7,935 nucleotides of DNA from an uncultured bacterium (GTDB lineage Bacteria > Bacillota_I > Bacilli_A > RFN20 > CAG-826), in assembly GCA_949290725.1 (NCBI GenBank), contig CASEST010000072.1, positions 1-7,935 on the forward strand. Direction: 5' to 3'. The notes under the pieces are model-generated. The model was not told the DNA's origin and did no database searches. It saw only the letters and a program-made list of their open reading frames with translations. Each line of letters opens with the position of its first letter. The first letter of the stretch is position 1. The position numbers were made by a program, and so were the translations under genes. Below are positions 1-5,771 of this stretch, piece by piece.

Positions 1-309
1 AATAATATCAGCTTCAATCTCGCCATTTTTAGTTAAACTAATCACTCTTTTTCTTTTGTCTTTAAAGTCTATTTTTCTTTTAATAAAACGCTTTGCGGCT
101 AAAGCATTTAAAGCAACTGCCATTCTTGCACTACTTACTTTCATCTTAACAGCAAGTTCTCCAGCTAACATTGGTCGATTTTCTATTCGCAAAATGAACA
201 AAATAAAATCTAAGCCTTCTAATGAAGGTATAAAGAGGTCTATTTTTCTTGAATACAAGTTTTTAAGTTCTTCAATCAATTTATTTTTAAGTTCTAATTT
301 ATCTACCAT
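1..309 (-). CDS. MarR-family winged-helix transcriptional regulator (3' end beyond window)
   Basis: The first 103 codons of a MarR-type DNA-binding repressor, read leftwards from ATG at 307-309 and running off the window edge, so the C-terminal dimerisation helix is missing from view. A leading helix (residues 3-20) is followed by the helix-turn-helix at about 46-75 (RPMLAGELAVKMKVSSARM, then a recognition helix ending KRFIKR) and the wing, whose D81-F-K-D-K-R-K-R-V-I-S-L-T-K-N-G96 matches the family signature DxxDxRxxxVxLTxxG. MarR proteins are dimers that bind palindromes near their own promoters and are released by small ligands or oxidation. A perfect inverted repeat sits directly against this start codon, so autorepression is likely. 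No Shine-Dalgarno sequence precedes the ATG, and an in-frame TAA three codons upstream fixes the start. The family call is firm; ligand and targets are unknown. The long plus-strand reading frame over this region is a shadow. Confidence 0.88.
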   Translation of the reverse strand, partial: MVDKLELKNKLIEELKNLYSRKIDLFIPSLEGLDFILFILRIENRPMLAGELAVKMKVSSARMAVALNALAAKRFIKRKIDFKDKRKRVISLTKNGEIEADII

Positions 310-311
310 AA

Positions 312-340
312 AAAATTATCTAACACTGTTAGATAATTTT
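312..340. promoter_or_regulatory. Perfect 13-bp inverted repeat, probable MarR operator
   Basis: Arms AAAATTATCTAAC (312-324) and GTTAGATAATTTT (328-340) are perfectly complementary around a 3-base centre (ACT). The site begins two bases upstream of the MarR start codon and overlaps the predicted -10 box, so a bound dimer would block initiation. MarR operators are typically imperfect palindromes of 16-20 bp placed in this way. It lacks the GC-rich stem expected of a terminator and precedes a start codon, so a DNA-binding site is the better reading. Confidence 0.72.
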
Positions 341-363
341 AATATAACATTAGTTATAGTCAA
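336..363 (-). promoter_or_regulatory. Predicted promoter of the MarR gene
   Basis: Read on the minus strand, TTGACT (363-358) and TAAAAT (341-336) are separated by 16 bases, a good match to a housekeeping sigma-70/SigA promoter. Transcription would start inside the inverted repeat about 20 bases before the ATG. An alternative -10, GATAAT (320-315), lies five bases before the ATG and would give a leaderless transcript, but it lacks a good -35. Confidence 0.55.
344..357. promoter_or_regulatory. Second, shorter inverted repeat in the MarR promoter spacer
   Basis: ATAAC (344-348) and GTTAT (353-357) flank the 4-base centre ATTA. The TAAC...GTTA core is the same as in the main palindrome at 312-340 (TAAC-N3-GTTA there, TAAC-N4-GTTA here). 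It falls exactly between the predicted -35 and -10 boxes, as expected for a weaker auxiliary operator. It is short, and in A/T-rich DNA could be chance. Confidence 0.35.
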
Positions 364-377
364 GATTTAATCTTTGA

Positions 378-1343
378 TTATTTTAAAATTTGATCAATAA
401 TCTCCATTATCTTTAATGACTTATCTAAAGGCATCGAAGGATTTTCTATTCTTCCATTTAAAATCGAGTCATAAGTTTCTAATAGTTCATATTCATAGCC
501 ATTAAATTCTTTTTTAATATTGATATTTGAAACCAAGGTAGCAAAATTATTTTCTTTATCATCATGACGATAAACTTCAATCCTTTCAGGATTATTGATA
601 TTGATTACTTTTATATAACCATCTTTCCCATAAATAAATCCATCGCGAGAGGTAGCATTATTTAAAGTAGTAAAAAATTGAGCTAAAACACCGTTTTCAT
701 AGCTTAAGGATGCAATAATTGTTTCATCAACCCCACTAGGAAGAATTCTTTTTTTAACTTCAATATCTTTTAAAGTTGAAGAAACAAACATATCAATAAA
801 ATTAAGCGGATAAACTCCGACATCAAGCATTGCCCCTCCACCTAATTCTTTCTTATATAAACGAGGGATATTTCCTATTTCATATCCTAAATTAGCTTCA
901 AGATAATAGATATCGCCGATAATCCCACTATCAATCAAACTTTTAACTAGATTTCTTGAAGGCATATAACGAGTCCAAATTGCTTCTGCTAATAATAAGT
1001 TTTTGCTCCTTGCTAAGGCAATTACTTCTTTTGCTTCGTGACTATTTAAAGTAAAGGCTTTTTCTACTAAAACATGCTTATTATGATTTAAAGCTAATTT
1101 AATGTCGTTATAATGATTAGAGATATAAGTTGAAATATAAATTAAATCAACATCCTCATCATTACATAATTCTTCATAACTTCCATAGCATTTTTTAAAA
1201 TTAAATTCCTCTTTAAAATTTCTTGCGCGTTCGATATCTCTACTTCCTATAGCATAAAGATTAAACTTTTCTGGATAGTTTAAAAAAGTTTTAGCTAAAG
1301 TTCTTCCAATTTTGCTTGCCCCTAAAAATCCTACATTTATCAT
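378..1343 (-). CDS. Gfo/Idh/MocA-family NAD(P)-dependent oxidoreductase
   Basis: A cytosolic two-domain dehydrogenase of 321 residues, the normal family length. The N-terminal Rossmann fold opens with VGFLGASKIGR (residues 4-14, dinucleotide-binding glycines). The family EKP motif is present as EKA, with the likely catalytic Lys at 95. EAIWTRY (120-126) and GGGAMLDVGVYP (168-179, Asp174 and Tyr178) closely follow the dimeric dihydrodiol dehydrogenase/glucose-fructose oxidoreductase branch, where a Lys and a Tyr at these places do the catalysis. Members oxidise or reduce sugars, inositols and related polyols; the substrate cannot be read from sequence. The gene begins with two consecutive ATGs (1346 and 1343); GAAGGG at 1356-1351 is 7 bases from the second and only 4 from the first, so the second was chosen. 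It is divergent from the ClC gene and lies 68 bases upstream of the MarR regulator, which has its own promoter. Confidence 0.9.
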   Translation of the reverse strand: MINVGFLGASKIGRTLAKTFLNYPEKFNLYAIGSRDIERARNFKEEFNFKKCYGSYEELCNDEDVDLIYISTYISNHYNDIKLALNHNKHVLVEKAFTLNSHEAKEVIALARSKNLLLAEAIWTRYMPSRNLVKSLIDSGIIGDIYYLEANLGYEIGNIPRLYKKELGGGAMLDVGVYPLNFIDMFVSSTLKDIEVKKRILPSGVDETIIASLSYENGVLAQFFTTLNNATSRDGFIYGKDGYIKVININNPERIEVYRHDDKENNFATLVSNINIKKEFNGYEYELLETYDSILNGRIENPSMPLDKSLKIMEIIDQILK

Positions 1344-1413
1344 CATAATTCCCTTCTTTTAAAATATTTTCTCACTTTAATTAGAAAATAAAAAGGAGTA
1401 TAACTTTTATTTG

Positions 1414-2733
1414 ATGATAAAAAGAGAGCTAATCAAAAAAGAAATTATATATTTAATTGAAGCTTTATTTTTGGGTTCAATAATCGGCTTATTAGTCGGT
1501 TTATACCAATTAGGACTAAGGTCAATTTTAGCACTTGCTACTTCTTTATATATTAGCAAAGAGACAATTTCGATTTTAACAAATGCAATCATTATTATTT
1601 TACTTTCATTAATAAATTATTTAATTATCTCCACCTTCCCTAATTTATCTGGTAGTGGCCTTCCATTAATTTCGAAAATAATTGAAAAGAAAGAATCAGC
1701 TAATAAGCTAGATTATAAAGATTTACCATTCTTAATAATAAATTCCTATATTTCCACCTTCTCTTTATTTACTTTAGGTAGTGAAGGACCATCTATTTTC
1801 ATTGCGACAAAATCGGCTAGATTGATTAATCATTGCTTTAATGATGAAGAAAATATTGATAATATCGCTTTAGCTAGCGGAGCAGGATTTGGAAGTGCCT
1901 TCTTATCACCATTAAGTGGATTTATCTATTCTTTTGAAGAAGGTTTGCATAAATTCAAACTTAAATTAGTCTTAAGAGGAATAATTGTCTCTTTTTCTTC
2001 TTTTTTTATTTGCTACCTGATTAATAATAATCATTTATTAGATTTTAAAAATGTTAATTTAATAAATAATAATCTTTCAATACTATATATTGTATTAATA
2101 ATTAATCTTTTAATCGCTTTCTTTTTTAAAAAACTAGTTATTTTAATAAGAAAATTCTTTAATAAGCATCAAAAGAAAATATTAATAAAATACCGCTCAT
2201 TTTTTTATTTTCTAATCTTCTTTATTCTTTCTTATTTTATGCTAGATTATTTAGGAAACGGGATTAATTTAATTAATAATTTAATAAATATTGACTCATT
2301 TTTAATTGTCTTCTTATTGCTGTTATTTCGTTTAATTGTTTTATCTATGCTCGCCAATGGAAAAGTTAGTGGCGGAATAGTAATTCCTTTAATGGCTATA
2401 GGGGCAATAAATGGGAAAATAAGCTATATGATTTTTACTAATTTTAGTAAAATAGATCCAAATTTTGAAATGATGATTATTTTCATTTCCATGCTTTTAT
2501 ATTTTGCTTTAATCACTTCTTCACCATTAACTACTATTACATTATTTTTATCATCTTTATTTTATTTTTCATTTAAATATCAATCTTTTTCTATTCAAGA
2601 TATATTTATTTCTCCATCTACATATTTAATAATTCTTCTTTTTATTATGGGTTCTTTTATCTTTAAATATTTATTTAAAGAAAAGAATATCTACGAAGAT
2701 TTTAATTTAATAGATGAACTAATCTCTAATTAA
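1414..2733 (+). CDS. ClC-family chloride channel or Cl-/H+ antiporter
   Basis: A 439-residue polytopic inner-membrane protein with the three anion-pathway signatures of the ClC family: GSGLP (80-84, usually GSGIP), GSEGP (122-126, usually GREGP, keeping the gating Glu at 124) and GGIVIP (320-325, usually GGIFAP). The pair Glu175-Glu176 in YSFEEGL matches the position of the proton glutamate of E. coli ClcA, so an exchanger is favoured over a pure channel. The Ser in GSGLP argues against the fluoride-specific subgroup. There is no C-terminal CBS domain. Many hydrophobic helices are broken by short Asn/Lys loops, and base composition is extreme (one 60-base line at 2041 has 6 G/C). The start is uncertain: ATG 1414 is 15 bases from AGGAG (1394-1398), TTG 1411 is 12 bases; a leaderless start from TATAAC (1399-1404) is also possible. 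A terminator follows 11 bases after the stop. Confidence 0.88.
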   Translation: MIKRELIKKEIIYLIEALFLGSIIGLLVGLYQLGLRSILALATSLYISKETISILTNAIIIILLSLINYLIISTFPNLSGSGLPLISKIIEKKESANKLDYKDLPFLIINSYISTFSLFTLGSEGPSIFIATKSARLINHCFNDEENIDNIALASGAGFGSAFLSPLSGFIYSFEEGLHKFKLKLVLRGIIVSFSSFFICYLINNNHLLDFKNVNLINNNLSILYIVLIINLLIAFFFKKLVILIRKFFNKHQKKILIKYRSFFYFLIFFILSYFMLDYLGNGINLINNLINIDSFLIVFLLLLFRLIVLSMLANGKVSGGIVIPLMAIGAINGKISYMIFTNFSKIDPNFEMMIIFISMLLYFALITSSPLTTITLFLSSLFYFSFKYQSFSIQDIFISPSTYLIILLFIMGSFIFKYLFKEKNIYEDFNLIDELISN

Positions 2734-2744
2734 TTTAAATAAAA

Positions 2745-2766
2745 AAATGCGATAATTATCGCATTT
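2745..2766. terminator. Bidirectional intrinsic terminator (ClC gene and tRNA-Leu)
   Basis: A fully self-complementary 22-base hairpin: arms AAATGCGAT (2745-2753) and ATCGCATTT (2758-2766) with an AATT loop. On the minus strand it is followed by an uninterrupted T run (complement of A2741-2747), a strong terminator for the tRNA that ends at 2780. On the plus strand it is followed by ATTTTAAATCTTTT, a weaker U-rich tail serving the ClC gene. Confidence 0.82.
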
Positions 2767-2779
2767 ATTTTAAATCTTT

Positions 2780-2863
2780 TGGTGCAGATGAAGGGAGTCG
2801 AACCCTCACGCCGAAGGCACAAGATTCTAAGTCTTGCATGTCTACCAATTACATCACATCTGC
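2780..2863 (-). tRNA. tRNA-Leu (anticodon UAG), CCA encoded
   Basis: A complete class II tRNA can be folded by eye on the minus strand. The acceptor stem is GCAGATG with CATCTGC, followed by discriminator A and an encoded CCA (2782-2780). The D arm has the ATG/CAT stem with a GG-containing loop. The anticodon stem is CAAGA/TCTTG around the loop CTTAGAA, giving anticodon TAG. A long variable arm (GCC-TTC-GGC) and a T arm with loop TTCGACT follow. A long variable arm with UAG identifies leucine (CUN codons). It lies 26 bases after the stop of the upstream gene and ends in a strong terminator. Confidence 0.95.
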
Positions 2864-2874
2864 AAGTAAGAATT

Positions 2875-2880
2875 ATTATA
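2875..2880 (-). promoter_or_regulatory. Predicted -10 box of tRNA-Leu
   Basis: A consensus TATAAT on the minus strand, 11 bases before the mature 5' end of tRNA-Leu. The -35 region is weak (TTAAAA at a 17-base spacing) and lies within the 3' end of the neighbouring gene. Readthrough from that gene is an alternative source of the transcript. Confidence 0.45.
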
Positions 2881-2889
2881 ACTTAAATC

Positions 2890-3732
2890 TTACCCTTTTT
2901 TAATTTTATCTTTACTTTTTTTAATATATCTTACTAATAAGTATATTAATAAAATAAATAATCCAACAACAGCAAATGAAGCAATCAAAATAGCAGAAAA
3001 AAATGAAAAAATAATTAAACCAAAATTCAAATTGGAATTAGAATTATTATTAGCATCAAAATAAACTCGCGAACTATTTATTTTAATCTTCGAATTAGCA
3101 TTAATTTTATCATTCTTTTTAACTTTTAAAGTAGTTGCAACAAAACTTTTATCAGAATCGTTAAAATAATCACTTACAACATAATTTAAATTATCCAAAG
3201 AAAAAGAACATTCTAAAATATAAGGGCGTTTTGAATTAGCTGGTAGGTCTTTAATGATTAAAAAATAATATAAATATTGATTATCTTCTTTAATATAACT
3301 TAAAGAAGAATTACTAGAATCAAAAGTTTCAAATTTAGTGGCACAATAAACTTCAAAATCAAGAATTTCTTCAAAAGTTAAATTATTATCACTTATTTCA
3401 AAACCAAAGCTTTCTTTTTCATCAGGAACAACTGATAAGTAATCTAAAGGGTAAATTTCTTCTCTCTTTACATTTTTTTCATCATCTAAATAACTTAAAG
3501 AAAAAAATGTAAAGTAACAATCAATAACATAGTCCCCAGTATTTTTAATAGTTAATTCATATTTAAAAGCTGAATCGTTATTATCGCTAAAAGCAAGAAG
3601 AGATAAAACTTCCACATCGCGATAATTATCGATTATATCAATATAAGGAAGTGGAGCAGGAGAGTTAGATAATAATAAAAAAGAAATTGGTAAAACTAAT
3701 AAAAATTTTTTATATCTATTCATTTTTTTCAT
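2890..3732 (-). CDS. Signal-peptide-bearing surface protein with one C-terminal membrane anchor, function unknown
   Basis: A 280-residue protein I do not recognise. It has a classic Sec signal (MKKMNRYKK, then a hydrophobic stretch FLLVLPISFLLL, residues 10-21) without a lipobox Cys. An acidic, beta-rich ectodomain of about 200 residues includes YELTIKNTGDYVID (58-71), a pattern like Ig-type folds such as CARDB, though this is only a resemblance. A low-complexity Asn/Ser spacer (NNNSNSN, about 228-234) precedes one long transmembrane helix (about 237-267) and a basic tail (KKSKDKIKKG). The expected topology is ectodomain outside, tail inside. Three Cys (72, 130, 175) lie in the ectodomain. 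ATG 3732 was chosen because GAAGGTG lies just upstream and matches the anti-Shine-Dalgarno sequence; the GTG at 3741 lies within that site. It follows the 242-residue gene by 40 bases and precedes tRNA-Leu. Confidence 0.75.
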   Translation of the reverse strand: MKKMNRYKKFLLVLPISFLLLSNSPAPLPYIDIIDNYRDVEVLSLLAFSDNNDSAFKYELTIKNTGDYVIDCYFTFFSLSYLDDEKNVKREEIYPLDYLSVVPDEKESFGFEISDNNLTFEEILDFEVYCATKFETFDSSNSSLSYIKEDNQYLYYFLIIKDLPANSKRPYILECSFSLDNLNYVVSDYFNDSDKSFVATTLKVKKNDKINANSKIKINSSRVYFDANNNSNSNLNFGLIIFSFFSAILIASFAVVGLFILLIYLLVRYIKKSKDKIKKG

Positions 3733-3752
3733 CTTGAACACCTTCTTTTTTT

Positions 3753-3758
3753 ATTATA
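3753..3758 (-). promoter_or_regulatory. Possible -10 box for the surface-protein gene
   Basis: TATAAT on the minus strand, 20 bases before the chosen ATG and ahead of the GAAGGTG ribosome site. No convincing -35 is seen, so the gene may equally be co-transcribed with the gene ending at 3773. Confidence 0.4.
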
Positions 3759-3772
3759 CGTAATTAAACATT

Positions 3773-4501
3773 CTAATTAAATAATTTTTTTAAACGGTTT
3801 AATCCATCAATTAAAATAACTTCGTCAACTTGTTCACCTAAAAACGATAAGGTAAAGATATCGTTTTCTAATGAAAAAGGATAGCCAAATAAATTTAAAA
3901 CGAATTTAGTTTTATCTCCTTCCTTTTGAAAAGAAGTAAACATTTTCGAAAAATAATTTGATAATGACCTTTGCGATGTATTTTTTAAATAGTATTCAAA
4001 AAAGGATGAATGAAACTTTTTAATAATGTTTAAATCGTGCTCATTAATAACTAATATTTCCTTGTCGTTAACTAATAATTCATCAAAATCTTTGATTGAA
4101 TCAACTATTACATCGGTATTTATATTCCCTAATGTTCCAATTTTTAAATCTTTATTGCATAAAAGATTGTATAAAAAATCGACCTCTTCTTTTAATTTTA
4201 AGTTATTGATTAAAAGTAAGTAGTCAAAGTTAATATTATTACGCAAAATAAAGCCATCATATTTCAATTTATCATTAATCATAATTAAAAAAGGAATTTC
4301 ATCTTTTTTTAATAGATTAAACAAGGAATCTTTATTATCTAAATGAACAAAATTGAAATTTTTATAATGCTTAAATTGGTCGAGAAAAGAATAATCTTCG
4401 CTAAACAAATAAAAATCAATTAAATCATTGCTAATTAAGGCTAATTGGGTAAATTTAATAAATGATTCAACCCTTTTTGATGAATATAAACCTATTTTCA
4501 T
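3773..4501 (-). CDS. Protein of unknown function, possible degenerate PlsX-like fold; paralog of the divergent neighbour
   Basis: A soluble 242-residue protein with no signal peptide or membrane helix, rich in Lys, Asn, Asp and Phe. I cannot assign it to a family with confidence. Its order of segments recalls phosphate acyltransferase PlsX: an opening MKIGLY strand, a long helix SFIKFTQLALISNDLIDFYL (13-32), LKIGTLGNIN (119-128) where PlsX has RVGLLNIG, and a C-terminal LNLFGYPFSL (202-211) where PlsX has APLLGVNG. The PlsX glycine motifs (MGGD, GNVEGR, GFVGN, HGSSD) are absent and it is about 90 residues shorter, so PlsX catalysis is unlikely. It shares SFIxxxxLxxxSxDxLIxFY-like spacing with the protein at 4549-5385. 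There is no Shine-Dalgarno; ATG 4501 follows an extended -10 by six bases, suggesting a leaderless mRNA. The stop is TAG, unlike its TAA-ending neighbours. Confidence 0.7.
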   Translation of the reverse strand: MKIGLYSSKRVESFIKFTQLALISNDLIDFYLFSEDYSFLDQFKHYKNFNFVHLDNKDSLFNLLKKDEIPFLIMINDKLKYDGFILRNNINFDYLLLINNLKLKEEVDFLYNLLCNKDLKIGTLGNINTDVIVDSIKDFDELLVNDKEILVINEHDLNIIKKFHSSFFEYYLKNTSQRSLSNYFSKMFTSFQKEGDKTKFVLNLFGYPFSLENDIFTLSFLGEQVDEVILIDGLNRLKKLFN

Positions 4502-4507
4502 ATAAAA

Positions 4508-4541
4508 AATATATCACAAACCACTAGAAAAAAGATATAAT
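4508..4541. promoter_or_regulatory. Interlocked divergent promoters, both predicted leaderless
   Basis: Minus strand: TGATATATT (4516-4508), an extended -10 (TGn plus TATATT), ends six bases before ATG 4501. Plus strand: TATAAT (4536-4541) ends seven bases before ATG 4549, with ATCACA (4513-4518) as a possible -35 at a 17-base spacing. That -35 touches the minus-strand -10, so RNA polymerase could not occupy both at once. Neither start codon has a Shine-Dalgarno sequence. Transcription normally begins about seven bases after the -10, which would place both mRNA ends at or next to the ATG. Confidence 0.55.
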
Positions 4542-4548
4542 TTTGCTT

Positions 4549-5385
4549 ATGAAAACAGTTTATTTTGATACATCTAATTTTTTAAATCTTGATTCTTTTA
4601 TTCAAGCTATTAAGCTTTATTTTTTAACATCTGATAAATTAATTTTTTATATTAAAGGAGACCCAAAAGATTTTGTAACTCTTGATGAAAATCCTCATTT
4701 AATTATTGAGGATTCTTTTGATGAAAGCGAACTTTCTACAATTAATCTTATTGTTAAAGGCAATGAAGATTTATTCGTTGATTATAAAGTTGATAGAAAT
4801 GTCATTAATTTAATTTATGATAAAAATAAAAATCGTCGCTTAATCTCTGTCTTTGATAAAGACGATATTTCTATATTAAAAAGCAATATATTTCACTCGG
4901 TTGAAATAAGTAAAATTATTGATCGAAAGATTCTTAACCCAACTATCGCTTTAATTTCAGCTTATGAAGAATATAAAAATTTAGATTTCTTTAACTCATA
5001 TTTAAATGGCGCTAAGTTTAATGGGACTTTACCTTTAAATGAATTATTTAATAGTAAAGATGACATTACTTTACTCGATAATGTTTCTGCTTATTATGTC
5101 TTTAATACGATAAATTCTTTTAATAAAGCTAAGAAAGACTTAAATGAAGAAAATAAGAAAAAAGAAAATGGAAAAACCAGTTTCTTTTCTAAAAAATTAT
5201 TTTCATCTTCTAATAGTGATGAAGATGACTTTGTTAATCCAAAAAGCATTCTTTCTTTTTATTTTATTAATCTTAAAGAGAATAACAAACTTGAAATTAA
5301 TTTGAAAACTAGCATCTCTTCTTCAACTTATCTAAAATTATTTGATGATTTAGAAGAGATAAGCCAGTTAAACTTTAAAATTTAA
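4549..5385 (+). CDS. Protein of unknown function, possible degenerate PlsX-like fold; paralog of the divergent neighbour
   Basis: A soluble 278-residue protein, unrecognised at the family level. DSFIQAIKLYFLTSDKLIFY (15-34) parallels ESFIKFTQLALISNDLIDFY (12-31) of the divergent protein. NPTIALISAYEEYKN (130-144) sits where PlsX has NPRVGLLNIGEEETKG. NGTLPLNELFNSKDDITLLD (158-177) sits where PlsX has GNVEGRDIFNGKADVVVCDG. The catalytic-site glycines are replaced, so if related it is a non-catalytic or repurposed copy. Residues 195-232 form a charged, low-complexity Lys/Glu/Ser linker (KKDLNEENKKKENGK, SSSNSDEDD), likely disordered, before a last strand-rich segment. ATG 4549 was chosen over TTG 4543 because the -10 TATAAT ends at 4541, making TTG too close. 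The 3' end overlaps the convergent small membrane-protein gene by 11 bases and has no terminator of its own. Confidence 0.7.
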   Translation: MKTVYFDTSNFLNLDSFIQAIKLYFLTSDKLIFYIKGDPKDFVTLDENPHLIIEDSFDESELSTINLIVKGNEDLFVDYKVDRNVINLIYDKNKNRRLISVFDKDDISILKSNIFHSVEISKIIDRKILNPTIALISAYEEYKNLDFFNSYLNGAKFNGTLPLNELFNSKDDITLLDNVSAYYVFNTINSFNKAKKDLNEENKKKENGKTSFFSKKLFSSSNSDEDDFVNPKSILSFYFINLKENNKLEINLKTSISSSTYLKLFDDLEEISQLNFKI

Positions 5386-5677
5386 AAACATTAAAATAAA
5401 GCAAAAGAAAAACTAATAGAATTTGTAAAATTGTTAAAATAATTCCGCTTATTAAAAAAGCCTTTTTTTGTTCTTGATCAACTTCGCGATATTCAGGAAA
5501 AATATAGAAGAAAATCATTAGTGGTCCTCCAAAGAAAATGCCTGAAGCAATAATCTCCCAAGTAGGCAATCTTTTTGGATCATTATTCCTAACCCTTTTT
5601 ACGATTGATAGTAAAATCATATAATTGGTTAAAAAACCAGCCATAATTATAATAACTAGAATATAAAAATCTAACAT
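5375..5677 (-). CDS. Small three-helix membrane protein, function unknown
   Basis: A 100-residue protein with three predicted transmembrane helices: about 3-26, 40-60 and 73-95. The loop after the first helix is strongly basic (KRVRNNDPKR, 27-36) and so probably cytoplasmic, which puts the N-terminus outside; the second loop is polar (PEYREVDQEQKK, 61-72). I recognise no domain. It has its own ribosome site (TAGGAGA, 6-7 bases before ATG 5677) and a predicted promoter just downstream of the mglC terminator, so it is a separate unit from mgl. It converges on the plus-strand gene ending at 5385, with an 11-base overlap of the coding ends. The well-placed AGGAG and membrane architecture support a real gene. 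Confidence 0.72.
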   Translation of the reverse strand: MLDFYILVIIIMAGFLTNYMILLSIVKRVRNNDPKRLPTWEIIASGIFFGGPLMIFFYIFPEYREVDQEQKKAFLISGIILTILQILLVFLLLYFNVFKF

Positions 5678-5702
5678 TTATAATCTCCTAAAACTATAAA
5701 TA

Positions 5703-5731
5703 ACTATAAATATTAAAGCAAAATAAAACAA
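5703..5731 (-). promoter_or_regulatory. Predicted promoter of the small membrane-protein gene
   Basis: On the minus strand, TTGTTT (5731-5726) and TATAGT (5708-5703) are separated by 17 bases. The -35 lies inside the hairpin arm of the mglC terminator. The -10 falls in a tandem 10-bp repeat (AACTATAAAT at 5692-5701 and 5702-5711), so a second identical -10-like hexamer occurs at 5698-5693. Confidence 0.45.
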
Positions 5732-5754
5732 GCGCAATAAGCACTTGTTTTATT
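5722..5754. terminator. Intrinsic terminator after mglC
   Basis: The hairpin has arms 5722-5735 and 5741-5754, pairing over 14 bp with a single C/A mismatch (5733/5743) around the loop AATAA; its core is AAAACAAG with CTTGTTTT. It starts 17 bases after the mglC stop, and its U-rich 3' arm (GTTTTATTTT on the minus strand) suits termination of the mgl operon. The plus-strand side also ends in a T-rich run (TTTTATTAATTTTTC), so it could stop antisense readthrough from the gene ending at 5385. Confidence 0.7.
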
Positions 5755-5771
5755 AATTTTTCTTTTAAATA

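Noticed and set aside
312..340. Hairpin read as an intrinsic terminator of the oxidoreductase gene
   Set aside because: The stem is A/T-rich, lies about 40 bases past the stop and directly abuts a start codon of a DNA-binding regulator; an operator explains it better.
56..370. 104-codon plus-strand reading frame starting MSLKSIFLLIK
   Set aside because: It is antisense to a clear MarR winged-helix protein on the minus strand, has no ribosome site and runs across the regulator's promoter and operator.
1407..1592. 61-codon minus-strand frame
   Set aside because: It lies wholly within the opposite strand of the ClC gene start, and its product has no recognisable feature.
2780..2863. tRNA-Leu as an integration site for a mobile element
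   Set aside because: No integrase, no direct repeat of the tRNA 3' end and no phage-like gene was seen on either side.
4026..4223. 65-codon plus-strand frame
   Set aside because: It is antisense to the 242-residue protein and is a product of A/T-rich codon structure.
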